Shown here: positions 8,629 through 17,616 of the stretch, one piece after another
How positions within the stretch are numbered: the first letter of the stretch is position 1
How the letters are laid out: each line of letters begins with the position of its first letter
Assembly: GCF_014837035.1 (NCBI RefSeq)
Contig: NZ_JACSPS010000001.1
Location: 428,374 to 492,373, forward strand
Length of the DNA stretch: 64,000 nt
Reading direction: 5' to 3'
DNA from: Kaistella pullorum
GTDB lineage: Bacteria; Bacteroidota; Bacteroidia; Flavobacteriales; Weeksellaceae
Position numbers and translations under genes: made by a program
Notes under the pieces: model-generated
The model's input: the letters and a program-made list of their open reading frames with translations, nothing else
The model's database searches: none
Told to the model about the DNA's origin: nothing

Positions 8629-8660
8629 AAAACCACCTTTCCCGAAGGTGGTTTTTTTTG
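8629..8660 (+). terminator. Strong terminator after the NlpC/P60 gene
   Basis: Perfect 9-bp stem AACCACCTT / AAGGTGGTT with a 5-nt loop and a following run of eight T (8631-8659). Confidence 0.85.
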
Positions 8661-8740
8661 GGCGAATTTTTGGACTCAATATTTTGAAGCAAACGTTTCC
8701 GCATTGGTGCATTGGTCCGTGTAAATGATACCGATCTGCG

Positions 8741-8811
8741 GCCGCGATTGCAGCGGAAATCCTTTTGTGCTGAGCGAAGCGAAGACCAAAAGATTGCAGC
8801 GGAAAGCGCGA
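8741..8811. repeat. Dispersed intergenic repeat, family R, copy 1
   Basis: Pattern GATTGCAGCGGaAATCCTTTTG, then GAGCGAAGCG, then CAAAAGATTGCAGCGGAAAGC. Two near-direct copies of GCAGCGG flank a hairpin made by ATcCTTTT / AAAAGAT. The same pattern recurs at 32145-32211 and, more diverged, at 58653-58720. It lies between the NlpC terminator and the rodA stop codon. Confidence 0.75.
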
Positions 8812-8839
8812 AATGTCCGCCCAAAATAAATACTTAACG

Positions 8840-10069
8840 TTAGACCAGACTGTTTCGGTCCGCGTAGTTGAGCTTGAAGAAGATGAATGTCATGATAGAA
8901 AATGCGAGGAAGGAGCTTCCGCCATAGCTGAAATACGGCAGCGGAATCCCTACAGTCGGGAAAAGCCCCATCACCATGCCCAGATTGATCGTGAAATGCA
9001 TAAGCAGGATCGAGGCAAAGCTATAGCCGAAAACACGGTTAAATATGGTTTTCTGACGTTCTGCGAGATAGTAAATCCGCCCGATAAACAGTGCGTAGAA
9101 AATGACGAGCACGGAGGCGCCGAAAAAGCCCCACTCTTCGCCGACGGTACAAAAAATATAGTCGGTTTCCTGTTCGGGAACGAATTTACCGCGCGTTACC
9201 GAGCCTTCCATATAGCCTTTGCCGAAAAAGCCGCCGGATCCAATCGCGGTTTTTGAATACAGCAGGTTGTAACCAGAAGTATCGCGGAATGCTTTCTCGC
9301 CTTTGTACAGAACTTCGATACGTTCACGCTGGTGTTTCGGAAGTTTTTCCAAAATCGTGGGTGCGCTGTAGGAAAGCCCTGATAAAAGGAGAAAAATTCC
9401 GACAAATGAAGATACCGAGATCACATTCCAGTGGATTGTCTGGCGGTTGATAAACAGCACAAAACCTAAAATGAGCGCAATGGCCCCGATTACATAAAGC
9501 GGATTAACCGCCAATGCCACGAGAAACACAGCTGCGATAATCCCACCAGTACCAAAGAGCCAACCGCTGAGTCCTTCCCGGTATAATGCAATGAAAAACG
9601 CGGTGAAAACTAGCAACGATCCAACGTCGGGGATCGCGAGGACCACTACAGCAGGAACAGCAATGATTGCGACTACACTCCAGAGCGACTTTTTTCGCTG
9701 TATGTCGAAATCTCCTGCTGAAACATAATTAGCAAGCATCAGTGCGATACCTATTTTGGCAAATTCAACCGGCTGCATGGTGAAACCGCCGAATTTGTAC
9801 CAGTTTTTCTGGCCTAATATCTCTGTTCCGAACGGAAAAAGGCCAATTAAAAGCAATAATCCTGAAAAATAAAAGATCCCTGAAAAATTTTCAAAGAATT
9901 TGGTTCTCATCGCAAAGATGACCAGCCCCACCACTACAGAAATACCGAAAAACATCAGTTGTTTTCTGCCCAAACCTGCGTCCACGCTATAGATATTGGC
10001 AACTGCAAAAAGCGAGATCGCCAAATAGAGAAATATGCTCAGTTTATCAAGCCCTTCTGCCCATTTCAT
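8840..10069 (-). CDS. rodA: Rod shape-determining glycosyltransferase RodA (SEDS family)
   Basis: 409-aa polytopic membrane protein with about ten hydrophobic segments and the SEDS signature near the C-terminus (FPTVGIPLPYFSYGGSS). RodA polymerises lipid II glycan strands during lateral wall growth and pairs with PBP2. It is the last gene of the leftward mreB-mreC-mreD-mrdA-rodA operon; its ATG overlaps the mrdA stop by 4 bp (10066-10069). FtsW is the paralogue, but the neighbouring PBP2 and mre genes make RodA the clear choice. Confidence 0.95.
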   Translation of the reverse strand: MKWAEGLDKLSIFLYLAISLFAVANIYSVDAGLGRKQLMFFGISVVVGLVIFAMRTKFFENFSGIFYFSGLLLLIGLFPFGTEILGQKNWYKFGGFTMQPVEFAKIGIALMLANYVSAGDFDIQRKKSLWSVVAIIAVPAVVVLAIPDVGSLLVFTAFFIALYREGLSGWLFGTGGIIAAVFLVALAVNPLYVIGAIALILGFVLFINRQTIHWNVISVSSFVGIFLLLSGLSYSAPTILEKLPKHQRERIEVLYKGEKAFRDTSGYNLLYSKTAIGSGGFFGKGYMEGSVTRGKFVPEQETDYIFCTVGEEWGFFGASVLVIFYALFIGRIYYLAERQKTIFNRVFGYSFASILLMHFTINLGMVMGLFPTVGIPLPYFSYGGSSFLAFSIMTFIFFKLNYADRNSLV

Positions 10070-12081
10070 TTGCGTGAAATTTTTGAATTAACTTTTCGCT
10101 GAATGGAGTCTTTTCTTAGGATCAGCTTGGTGCGCAGAGCGCCGTTGCCAATAATCTTCAGGCTGTCATTAATATTTTCGAGCATCGAAGAGTCTTTATC
10201 GGGCTCTCGGTAAAGTCCTTTCCTTTTAAGCTCAGAAACCCATTGGCGTCTGTATTCAGGCATAAAGCTGGCGCCGGTGAGCTTTTTATAAAGATGCTCC
10301 CTTTTCACGTCGCCGGTAAGGTACTTTTCAGCGATTACCGCCGCAGCCGGGCCGGCCCACGTTCCACCAAAGCCTGCATGTTCCATTACGGCTGCAATCA
10401 CAATTTTCGGATTTTCTGCCGGTGCCGCGAGAACAAATATGGAATTATCTTTTCCCTGAGGAACCTGCGCAGTACCAGTTTTCGCCAGCATCGTAAAGTC
10501 TTTTGATTTCAGACTTCGCGCGGTGCCGGCGTTTACTACCGCTTCCATACCTTTTATGATAGGCTCAAAATGCTTTGGGTCAACAAGCGTTTTGTGTTTT
10601 ACTTTAAATCTAGGATCAGGATTTGGTCTTCCGTCAATGGCCTTCACGATGTGCGGTGTAAAGTACCAGCCGCGGTTTACAATCGCCGCCGTAGCATTGG
10701 CCATCTGAAGCGGAGTAAGAAGAACGTCACCCTGACCCATACCATTAAAGATAGAACCATTCATCGTGTATGCAGAACTCCAGTCTTTCTTGCCGCTTCT
10801 TTTCTCATAAAAGGCGCCACTTGGAATCCTTCCCCGCGCGCCTACCGCCAAATCATTATTTAGGAATTCGCCCAGTCCAAAGCTGCTCATTATTTCTTTC
10901 CATTCATCCACACCTTTGCTTGGATTGCCGGGATATTTGTTCATAATGGAAATGAAAGCGTACGAAAAATGGCAGTTACTCGACACCTGAATGGCCGGTA
11001 TCAGCGGATCTGCACCGCCATGACCTTTCACCCGAAGCCCACGGTAGTTAAAACCGCCACCGCACGGGTAAATCGTGTTTTCATCCATCACACCCATCTG
11101 CATCGCGGCTGCGGCAGTGAGCAGTTTAAATGTTGAGCCGGGCGGATAGGCCGCCTGTATAGAGCGGTCGAAAGTTGGCCGGTTGTTGTAAATGGTATCC
11201 ATCTGCAACCGGTAGAGATTTTTGGACTTATCGGGGCCGGTGAACAGGTTCGGGTCAATATCCGGACCGGTAGCCAGCACCAGTATTTCGCCGTTTGCAG
11301 GATCAAGTGCGACAATCGCACCCTGTTTGTTGACCAGCATTTCTTCTGCCATGCGCTGAAGATCGTAATCAATGGTCAGTGTGACGTCTCTTCCGGTAAC
11401 CACATCTTTATCCAATGCTCCGTTCTTATATGAGCCGATGCTTCTTAAACGAATGTCTTTCTGAATATATTGGATGCCTTTCTCGCCGCGCAGAACCTTC
11501 TCATAAGACTTTTCTACGCCCGATTTTCCGATAAAATCACCCGGAAGATAATACAGCGAATCTTTCTTGATGTCGCGCTCATTCACTTCATTCGTGTAGC
11601 CCAGCAGATTCCCAGATGTCGACACTTCGTACTGACGCTGGGGACGGGATACGATGCTGAACGCAGGATATTTGAATATGATTTCCTGAATGCGTGCTAT
11701 TTCTTCGCGGGTCAGGTTTTTCATAAAGGTCATCGGCGTGAGCTTCGAATAGTACTTTTCATTTTTTATTTCATCGATTCTCTTAATGAAATCCTGTTTG
11801 CTGATGTTGACCAGATTACAAAATCCGATGGTATCAAAATCCGGCCGAATTAGCGCTTCGGTAAACGAAATTTCGTACGCAGGCTGGTTTCCGACCAGGA
11901 TTCGACCGTTGCGGTCGAAAATGACGCCGCGTTGCGGAATGATGTATTCGGTTTTAATTGAGGTATTCGCAGCATTGAGCGCGTAGCGGTCAGTGAACAG
12001 CTGCAAATAGGCGAGCCGCGCAATGAAGATCAGCGCCAGACCAGCCAGTATGAATGTGATTTTTAAATATTGTGACTTCAA
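10066..12081 (-). CDS. mrdA: Penicillin-binding protein 2 (transpeptidase)
   Basis: 671-aa class B PBP: one N-terminal membrane anchor (about residues 6-26), a dimerisation domain starting at QRGVIFDRNG, and a transpeptidase domain with the three active-site motifs PGSTFKL (SxxK), SSN (SxN) and KTGTAQ (KTG). It cross-links peptidoglycan during elongation, in the periplasm, and is the target of beta-lactams such as mecillinam. It overlaps rodA by 4 bp downstream and mreD by 4 bp upstream, which indicates translational coupling. The C-terminal ~60 residues are a charged tail beyond the catalytic domain. Confidence 0.95.
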   Translation of the reverse strand: MKSQYLKITFILAGLALIFIARLAYLQLFTDRYALNAANTSIKTEYIIPQRGVIFDRNGRILVGNQPAYEISFTEALIRPDFDTIGFCNLVNISKQDFIKRIDEIKNEKYYSKLTPMTFMKNLTREEIARIQEIIFKYPAFSIVSRPQRQYEVSTSGNLLGYTNEVNERDIKKDSLYYLPGDFIGKSGVEKSYEKVLRGEKGIQYIQKDIRLRSIGSYKNGALDKDVVTGRDVTLTIDYDLQRMAEEMLVNKQGAIVALDPANGEILVLATGPDIDPNLFTGPDKSKNLYRLQMDTIYNNRPTFDRSIQAAYPPGSTFKLLTAAAAMQMGVMDENTIYPCGGGFNYRGLRVKGHGGADPLIPAIQVSSNCHFSYAFISIMNKYPGNPSKGVDEWKEIMSSFGLGEFLNNDLAVGARGRIPSGAFYEKRSGKKDWSSAYTMNGSIFNGMGQGDVLLTPLQMANATAAIVNRGWYFTPHIVKAIDGRPNPDPRFKVKHKTLVDPKHFEPIIKGMEAVVNAGTARSLKSKDFTMLAKTGTAQVPQGKDNSIFVLAAPAENPKIVIAAVMEHAGFGGTWAGPAAAVIAEKYLTGDVKREHLYKKLTGASFMPEYRRQWVSELKRKGLYREPDKDSSMLENINDSLKIIGNGALRTKLILRKDSIQRKVNSKISRK

Positions 12082-12584
12082 ACTTTCTGTTTGATTTTAA
12101 ATGCAATTGCATACATCAGGATAAATATAAACGAAATGGCAGTGGTAGCCAAAACATTCAGAAAAATCTCAAAGAAACGGCTCAGCTTGAAAAACTCAGT
12201 GTACTGGACGAGAAGCTGATGCAGAAAAATGCTTGCCAAAATAAAAAACAGATATTGCGACCATTGCAAAGACTGAAACGAGAAAAAATCTGTAGATGTA
12301 TCTGTGGATGTGCGGAAAATAAGCGTCCGGAAATAGGCTATCGCTGTCGTTGCAAACGCATTGATCCCCCATGTGTAAAGAAACGCATCAATCCCCAAAC
12401 CCAACAAAAAACTGAGCGCCAGAAACTGAAACCTGTTTCGGAAAAACGGATAAAACATCACGAACACAGGATAGAGCACCGGTGTGAACTTTCCGAGAAC
12501 CGTAATCCTGTTCAGCACGAAAATTTGCAGTGCAATCAGCACCGCAATCATCAGAATATCGGTAAAAAATGTCCTGCTAATCAT
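12078..12584 (-). CDS. mreD: Rod shape-determining protein MreD
   Basis: 168-aa membrane protein with about five hydrophobic helices and no long soluble domain, as expected of MreD, which links MreC to the PBP2-RodA complex in the inner membrane. Sequence conservation in this family is low; the call rests on topology, length and exact position between mreC and mrdA. It overlaps both neighbours by 4 bp (ATGA type). An opposite-strand frame of 182 aa across this gene is a shadow. Confidence 0.9.
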   Translation of the reverse strand: MISRTFFTDILMIAVLIALQIFVLNRITVLGKFTPVLYPVFVMFYPFFRNRFQFLALSFLLGLGIDAFLYTWGINAFATTAIAYFRTLIFRTSTDTSTDFFSFQSLQWSQYLFFILASIFLHQLLVQYTEFFKLSRFFEIFLNVLATTAISFIFILMYAIAFKIKQKV

Positions 12585-13432
12585 TTCTCGCGGTTTATGG
12601 TTGCCTGCAGCGTATCCTGAATTCTTTTCACTTCCGCCTTCTTAAGATGTTTTACGACGTACACTTTGCTCAGATTTCCCATTTTTTCAGTCAGTTCAAC
12701 CGAAACATCCCAGAAGCCGGTTTTGCTGTCAACTTCATAACCTGCGACTTTTCCAATCATGATTCCCTGGGGGAAAATAGCCGATTTACCATCGGTGATC
12801 ACCGTGTCTCCCACCTGAAGCGGCACATATTTCGGGATATCCGAAAGGTGCATCGTGCGAGAATCTTCGCCGCGCCACGTCAGTGTACCAAAATAGCCTG
12901 ATTTTTTCAGCGCTGCGTTTATCTTGATCTTATTTAAACTTAAAACCGACTGCGCAAGCGAGTAGGAATTGGTAGAATTAATAACAATTCCGGCGATTCC
13001 GTTCGGCGCCATCACACCCATCTGAGGATGTACGCCGTCTCTTTTTCCGCGGTTTATAGTGAAATAATTGTCTTTCCTGTTAATGCTGTTAAAGATAATG
13101 TCGCCATCTACAAAGGTGTAGATCTGTCCGCCGCCAATGGTATCGTGCACTTTTCGGAACTGCGGGATCTCAGTCACATTTTTGCCGTAAACCTGCTCCA
13201 TCAGCATTTTGTTCTGCGCAACGAGCTGTTCATTGATTTGCTTAAGCTTTAAATAAGAAGCACCTTCATCAATATACCCCGAAACCCACGAGTTGAATGC
13301 CGCCGTCTGCCCCGCTATCCAGGATTGCTGCATGGAGTTCCGGCTGAATATCAGCACCACCGCGATAAGCTGCAAAAATGTAAAGAAGACGAACAAGCCG
13401 TTCTTCGAAAATAAGCGCAGCAAAAATCCCAT
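12581..13432 (-). CDS. mreC: Rod shape-determining protein MreC
   Basis: 283-aa protein with an N-terminal membrane anchor (about residues 10-30), a short coiled coil (about 58-80, KLKQINEQLVAQNKMLMEQV region) and the two beta-barrel MreC domain with GVMAPNGIAGIV and DTVITDG segments. MreC scaffolds the elongasome in the periplasm and activates PBP2. It lies 32 bp after mreB and overlaps mreD by 4 bp. Confidence 0.93.
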   Translation of the reverse strand: MGFLLRLFSKNGLFVFFTFLQLIAVVLIFSRNSMQQSWIAGQTAAFNSWVSGYIDEGASYLKLKQINEQLVAQNKMLMEQVYGKNVTEIPQFRKVHDTIGGGQIYTFVDGDIIFNSINRKDNYFTINRGKRDGVHPQMGVMAPNGIAGIVINSTNSYSLAQSVLSLNKIKINAALKKSGYFGTLTWRGEDSRTMHLSDIPKYVPLQVGDTVITDGKSAIFPQGIMIGKVAGYEVDSKTGFWDVSVELTEKMGNLSKVYVVKHLKKAEVKRIQDTLQATINREK

Positions 13433-13464
13433 CGATTAAATTTCGTGAAAAGTTAGAAGAAAAA

Positions 13465-14490
13465 TTATTTAATAAGGAAATTGAACTTGTCCATGTTTTT
13501 CAGTGCGATTCCTGTACCACGTACTACCGCACGTAAAGGATCTTCGGCCACAAAGACAGGAAGTCCTGTTTTCTTATGAAGCCTGTCTGCAAGTCCGCGA
13601 AGCAATGCACCACCACCCGCTAAATAAATTCCGGTTTTGTAAATATCCGCGGCCAATTCCGGCGGAGTAAGCGAAAGTGTTTCCATCACTGCGTCTTCTA
13701 TCCTGATAATGGATTTATCAAGTGCACGCGCAATTTCTTTATAGTTCACCATAATCTCTTTCGGCTTTCCAGTGATCAGGTCACGGCCCTGTACCGGGAT
13801 ATCTTCCAAATCCAAATCAAGGTCTTCAACCGCTGAACCTACTTCAATCTTCACACGCTCGGCTGTTCTTTCACCGATGTAAAGATTGTGGTGTGTACGG
13901 AGATAATAGGCAATATCATTGGTGAAAACGTCACCGGCAATCTTCACAGATTTGTCGCAAACGATACCTCCAAGCGCCACAACAGCGATTTCGGTTGTTC
14001 CTCCGCCTATGTCGATGATCATGTTCCCTTCGGGTTTCTGTACGTCAATCCCTACACCTATCGCCGCAGCCATCGGTTCATAGATCAAGCGCACTTCCTT
14101 CGCGTTCACCTTTTGGGCAGAATCGCGCACGGCGCGTTTTTCTACCTCGGTAATTCCGGAAGGTATACAAATTACGATTTTGAGGGTCGGCTGAAACAGT
14201 TTTCCTTTAATTCCCGGAATTTGTTTGATAAATTCCTTGATCATGTGCTCCGATGCATGAAAATCAGCGATCACACCGTCTTTCAGCGGGCGGATAGTTT
14301 TGATATCCTCATGCGTTTTTCCCTGCATATGCTTCGCCTTCTCACCCACTGCGATAGGTTTGCCGCTGGAGCGCTCAATCGCCACTATTGATGGCTGATC
14401 GATTACGATCTTGTTGTTATGTATAATCAGCGTGTTAGCTGTACCAAGATCAATCGCAATATCCTGCGTAAACATATCAAATAGACCCAT
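13465..14490 (-). CDS. mreB: Rod shape-determining actin homologue MreB
   Basis: 341-aa actin-like ATPase. Phosphate 1 loop (IDLGTANTLI), phosphate 2 (DIGGGTTEIAVV) and adenosine (GGGALLRG) motifs are all present. It forms antiparallel membrane filaments that steer RodA-PBP2. First gene of the leftward elongation operon, with a TATCTTTG promoter box at 14517-14524. No second mreB-like gene was seen. Confidence 0.97.
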   Translation of the reverse strand: MGLFDMFTQDIAIDLGTANTLIIHNNKIVIDQPSIVAIERSSGKPIAVGEKAKHMQGKTHEDIKTIRPLKDGVIADFHASEHMIKEFIKQIPGIKGKLFQPTLKIVICIPSGITEVEKRAVRDSAQKVNAKEVRLIYEPMAAAIGVGIDVQKPEGNMIIDIGGGTTEIAVVALGGIVCDKSVKIAGDVFTNDIAYYLRTHHNLYIGERTAERVKIEVGSAVEDLDLDLEDIPVQGRDLITGKPKEIMVNYKEIARALDKSIIRIEDAVMETLSLTPPELAADIYKTGIYLAGGGALLRGLADRLHKKTGLPVFVAEDPLRAVVRGTGIALKNMDKFNFLIK

Positions 14491-14516
14491 TTTTTCTGTG
14501 ATTTTTTTAAAGTGTA

Positions 14517-14524
14517 CAAAGATA
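14517..14524 (-). promoter_or_regulatory. -7 element (TATCTTTG) of the mre operon
   Basis: Exact TAnnTTTG match on the minus strand, 26 bp before the mreB ATG. The expected -33 position (around 14542-14547) has only a TTTCC match. Confidence 0.5.
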
Positions 14525-14617
14525 TAAAAATACCCGCGTTCCGGAAATTGCGCGCATTTTATTTTGGTTAAAGTTATATTAAAATTGTCCGGTTTAACTT
14601 ATAAACTTTTTTGTGAA

Positions 14618-14713
14618 CTAAATATTTCCCACCTCCCGGAATTTTACACCATATTCTTTGCAAAAGTCCTCTTTTAGTGACGATGCTTCAGCCTGTAACT
14701 TTCGCCAATTCAA
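14618..14713 (-). other. Unclaimed short open stretch between mreB and hemA
   Basis: Within the 251-bp gap between mreB and hemA, the minus strand has an open stretch of 31 codons from a TTG (14713) to a TAG (14618-14620), reading NWRKLQAEASSLKEDF and then CKEYGVKFREV. Codon and residue use looks protein-like. There is no ATG and no recognised family. It could be a gene relic, a small protein, or chance. The rest of the gap holds the two promoters. Confidence 0.25.
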
Positions 14714-14723
14714 TTTAAAGTCT

Positions 14724-14731
14724 TAAATTTG
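14724..14731 (+). promoter_or_regulatory. -7 element (TAAATTTG) of the hem operon
   Basis: Exact TAnnTTTG match with TTTC 20 bp upstream (14700-14703). Its last base is only 10 bp before the hemA ATG, so the predicted leader is about 5 nt or less. Confidence 0.6.
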
Positions 14732-14741
14732 CGCTTGCTTT

Positions 14742-16016
14742 ATGAACCAAGATCCGAACATTCACAAAACCGCCAATTTTGCCGTCCTCAGCGTAAGTTT
14801 CGAGAAAGCTGATGCGGCTACGCGTGGTAAGTTTTCGTTCTTCGATGACCACATCAAGGAGTTCGTGAGCAATCTGCACGCGCTGAACCTCGGCGATGCC
14901 TTCGTAGTTTCCACCTGCAACCGTACGGAGATCTATACTACATCTACCAATTATCTGCTTGTAGCGGAACTTTACTGCAAAACGATCGGGGTAAGCCTTT
15001 CAGAATTCATGAAGCATGTGAATATCCTCAAGCATGAAGAAGCGCTGAACCACCTTTTCCGCGTAGCAGCGGGCTTGGAAAGTCAGATCATCGGTGATTT
15101 TGAGATCATAGGGCAAATTAAGAATGCGTATCACCGCTTTAAAAAAGAAAGGAAAAACGCAAACCCATTTCTTGAACGTGCTATAAATTCAGCAATACAG
15201 ATTTCAAAAAGAATTAAGAATGAAACCGGAATTTCTACCGGTGCCGCATCCGTTTCCTACGCGGCAGTTCATTATATCCTAAAGAACCAACCACAGATTT
15301 CAGACAAAAACATTTTGCTGCTCGGCGTGGGCGAAATTGGTCAGAATACTGTGGAGAATCTCGTAAAACACGTGTATAAACCGCGTGTGAAGGTCGCAAA
15401 CCGAAGCGCTGACAAGGCGGAGAAAATAGCAGAAAAATACAAGATACCTCATATTGAGTTCGGACAGTTGCAAACAGAGCTCAGCCAGACTGATATTCTC
15501 ATTGTGGCGACTGGTGCGCAGCATCCCATCATCAATAAAACGCATTTCCCCAACGGTAAAGAAACATTGGTGATCGACCTTTCGATCCCGAATAATGTAG
15601 AAAAAGACATCACCGAAAATCCAAATGTAAAACTGGTAGATGTAGACAGCCTTTCCAAGCAGATCAATGAAACGATGGAGACTCGCCAAAAGGAGATTCC
15701 AAAAGCCGAAGAAATCATCCGTGAAATGACCAAAGACTTTCTGGAATGGGAAAAGAAGCGTAAAATGGCGCCCAATATCCATCATTTTAAAGCCGTCCTG
15801 AAAAATATGGAACGGAACGAGATGCACAACATTCACAAAAAACATAAATATGTAGATGTGAATGACATGCACCTGTCTAATAAAATGATTCAGAAAATCA
15901 CGAACCGTTTTGCCAAATATATAATCGACAATCCGTGGAAAGCAGAGGAAGTCAGCAGATTAATGCACGAGATTTTAGTTGAACAGCCTAATAACGAATT
16001 CAATGAAAAGCATTAA
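14742..16016 (+). CDS. hemA: Glutamyl-tRNA reductase
   Basis: 424-aa enzyme that reduces Glu-tRNA to glutamate-1-semialdehyde, the first committed step of the C5 tetrapyrrole pathway. The catalytic Cys lies in VSTCNRTE; GLESQIIGDFEI and the NADPH-binding Rossmann segment LLGVGEIGQNTVENL follow, then a helical dimerisation domain. The start is nearly leaderless, and no later ATG would keep the N-terminal domain whole. First gene of hemA-hemC-hemD-hemE; its last 14 bp overlap hemC. Confidence 0.95.
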   Translation: MNQDPNIHKTANFAVLSVSFEKADAATRGKFSFFDDHIKEFVSNLHALNLGDAFVVSTCNRTEIYTTSTNYLLVAELYCKTIGVSLSEFMKHVNILKHEEALNHLFRVAAGLESQIIGDFEIIGQIKNAYHRFKKERKNANPFLERAINSAIQISKRIKNETGISTGAASVSYAAVHYILKNQPQISDKNILLLGVGEIGQNTVENLVKHVYKPRVKVANRSADKAEKIAEKYKIPHIEFGQLQTELSQTDILIVATGAQHPIINKTHFPNGKETLVIDLSIPNNVEKDITENPNVKLVDVDSLSKQINETMETRQKEIPKAEEIIREMTKDFLEWEKKRKMAPNIHHFKAVLKNMERNEMHNIHKKHKYVDVNDMHLSNKMIQKITNRFAKYIIDNPWKAEEVSRLMHEILVEQPNNEFNEKH

Positions 16017-16917
16017 GATCGGCACGCGCAACTCGCCGCTAGCCCTATGGCAGGCACGCGAAGTAGCCAGACACCTTCAGAATAAAAATTACACAACAGA
16101 TATCACCCCAATCGTTTCCACCGGCGACAAAAATCTTACACAGCCGCTTTACAGTCTTGGGATTACCGGTGTCTTCACGCGCGATCTGGATATTGCACTG
16201 CTTAATAATCAGGTTGACGTTGCAGTACATTCGCTGAAAGATATCCCGACAAACCTGCCCGAAAACATTGAAATTATCGCGGTTCTCGAAAGAGATTATC
16301 CACAGGATGTTTTGGTTCGAAAAAAAGATTCGGCTACGCTGGACCTGCACATGCTGAAAGTAGCGACGAGCAGTCTGCGCCGCCGTGCATTTTGGCTTAA
16401 AGAATTTCCGGAAACTGAATTTGCTGACATTCGCGGTAATGTTCAGACTCGTCTGAACAAACTCGAGGAGAATGATTTTGATGCGACGATGTTTTCTCTT
16501 GCGGCCATTGAAAGAATGGGCTTAAAGGTTGATTATGAACATCTTCCGATGATGATATCGGCACCTGCACAGGGCGTCGTGGCAATCTGCGGACGTGCGG
16601 ACGATCTGGAAACCAAAGAATTATTCCGCGATGTAGACCATCGCGAAACCAGGATCTGTGTAAATATTGAAAGAAGTTTCCTAAATACACTTGAAGGAGG
16701 CTGCACAGCGCCAATCGGTGCGTTCGCTGAAATAAATGACCACAATGAAATCCGTTTTATAGGCCGGATTTGCTCGCTTGACGGACAAAACTGTATTGAA
16801 ACCGATGAAATCTTCGAATGGAATGAAAATGAAGATTTTGGTAAAGTGATGGCACAAAAAATCCTGGATAACGGCGGACGTGAACTGATGCAAGAAATAA
16901 AAAGCGCATTAAAATAG
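16003..16917 (+). CDS. hemC: Hydroxymethylbilane synthase (porphobilinogen deaminase)
   Basis: 304-aa enzyme joining four porphobilinogens into hydroxymethylbilane. Seen: N-terminal IKIGTRNSPLALWQA, VHSLKDIPT (the catalytic Asp region), SSLRRRA, and the dipyrromethane-cofactor Cys in LEGGCTAPIGA. The ATG at 16003, inside the end of hemA, is preferred over the frame opening at 15979 because it gives the standard family N-terminus. The overlap suggests translational coupling to hemA. Confidence 0.95.
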   Translation: MKSIKIGTRNSPLALWQAREVARHLQNKNYTTDITPIVSTGDKNLTQPLYSLGITGVFTRDLDIALLNNQVDVAVHSLKDIPTNLPENIEIIAVLERDYPQDVLVRKKDSATLDLHMLKVATSSLRRRAFWLKEFPETEFADIRGNVQTRLNKLEENDFDATMFSLAAIERMGLKVDYEHLPMMISAPAQGVVAICGRADDLETKELFRDVDHRETRICVNIERSFLNTLEGGCTAPIGAFAEINDHNEIRFIGRICSLDGQNCIETDEIFEWNENEDFGKVMAQKILDNGGRELMQEIKSALK

Positions 16918-16922
16918 AACTG

Positions 16923-17594
16923 ATGCGGATACTTTTCACAAAGAACTTTAATAAAATGATGATTTCCAAGAAATTAGGGAGTCATTTTTCTTATGATTTT
17001 GTAGAAGTGATCAAAATAGTTCCGATGCAGGTTGAACCGTTTGACCTCAAAAATAAATCGCTGATTTTCACAAGTGTAAATGCGGTGAAGAGCTTCTTCG
17101 AAAACGGCTTCAGGCCAGACGAAAATTTCACCAGCCGGAATTTCAATAAAATTTACACTGTAGGCATGACCACCAAGAAAGAACTGCGGAAATATGGTTT
17201 CGGAACCTTCAAAGTAACCCGGCACGCGAAGGAACTTTCAGAATTCATTATAGAAAACAGTTCGAAGGAAAATTTTCTGCATTTCTGCGGAAACCTGGCC
17301 CTGGATGTTTTAAATAAAACCCTGCCGCTGCAGAACATCTCTTACCGAAAGATTCCGGTCTACGAAACCGTACTGCTTTACCCAAAAGTCACGGGCACTT
17401 ATGATGCGGTTTGCTTTTTTAGCCCGAGCGGAGTTCGTAGTTTTGCAAAGTTTAATTCTTTGAATAATATTAAGATATATTCCATTGGTGAAACTACCGA
17501 AAAGGAAATAAAGAAATTCACGAAAAACCCGATTATCACAAGTAAGGAAAGCACTATGGAGGATCTGTTGCGTCTCATCGCCAGACCCGAATAG
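16923..17594 (+). CDS. hemD: Uroporphyrinogen-III synthase
   Basis: 223-aa protein placed 5 bp after hemC and before hemE, the expected position for the enzyme that cyclises hydroxymethylbilane with inversion of ring D. HemD sequences are poorly conserved. Visible family features are IFTSVNAVKSFFENG, YTVGMTTKKEL and the late FFSPSGVRSF segment with SIGETTEKEI, which form the two-lobe fold. The call relies on these plus context. Confidence 0.9.
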   Translation: MRILFTKNFNKMMISKKLGSHFSYDFVEVIKIVPMQVEPFDLKNKSLIFTSVNAVKSFFENGFRPDENFTSRNFNKIYTVGMTTKKELRKYGFGTFKVTRHAKELSEFIIENSSKENFLHFCGNLALDVLNKTLPLQNISYRKIPVYETVLLYPKVTGTYDAVCFFSPSGVRSFAKFNSLNNIKIYSIGETTEKEIKKFTKNPIITSKESTMEDLLRLIARPE

Positions 17595-17616
17595 CAGCTA
17601 AGTTAAAATAAAAGAT

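Noticed and set aside
8813-9256. 147-aa plus-strand frame opposite rodA
   Set aside because: Antisense to the conserved SEDS C-terminus; no independent support.
12072-12620. 182-aa plus-strand reading frame
   Set aside because: It is the exact shadow of mreD, which has full operon context; its Lys/Gln/Arg-rich composition is typical of antisense frames.
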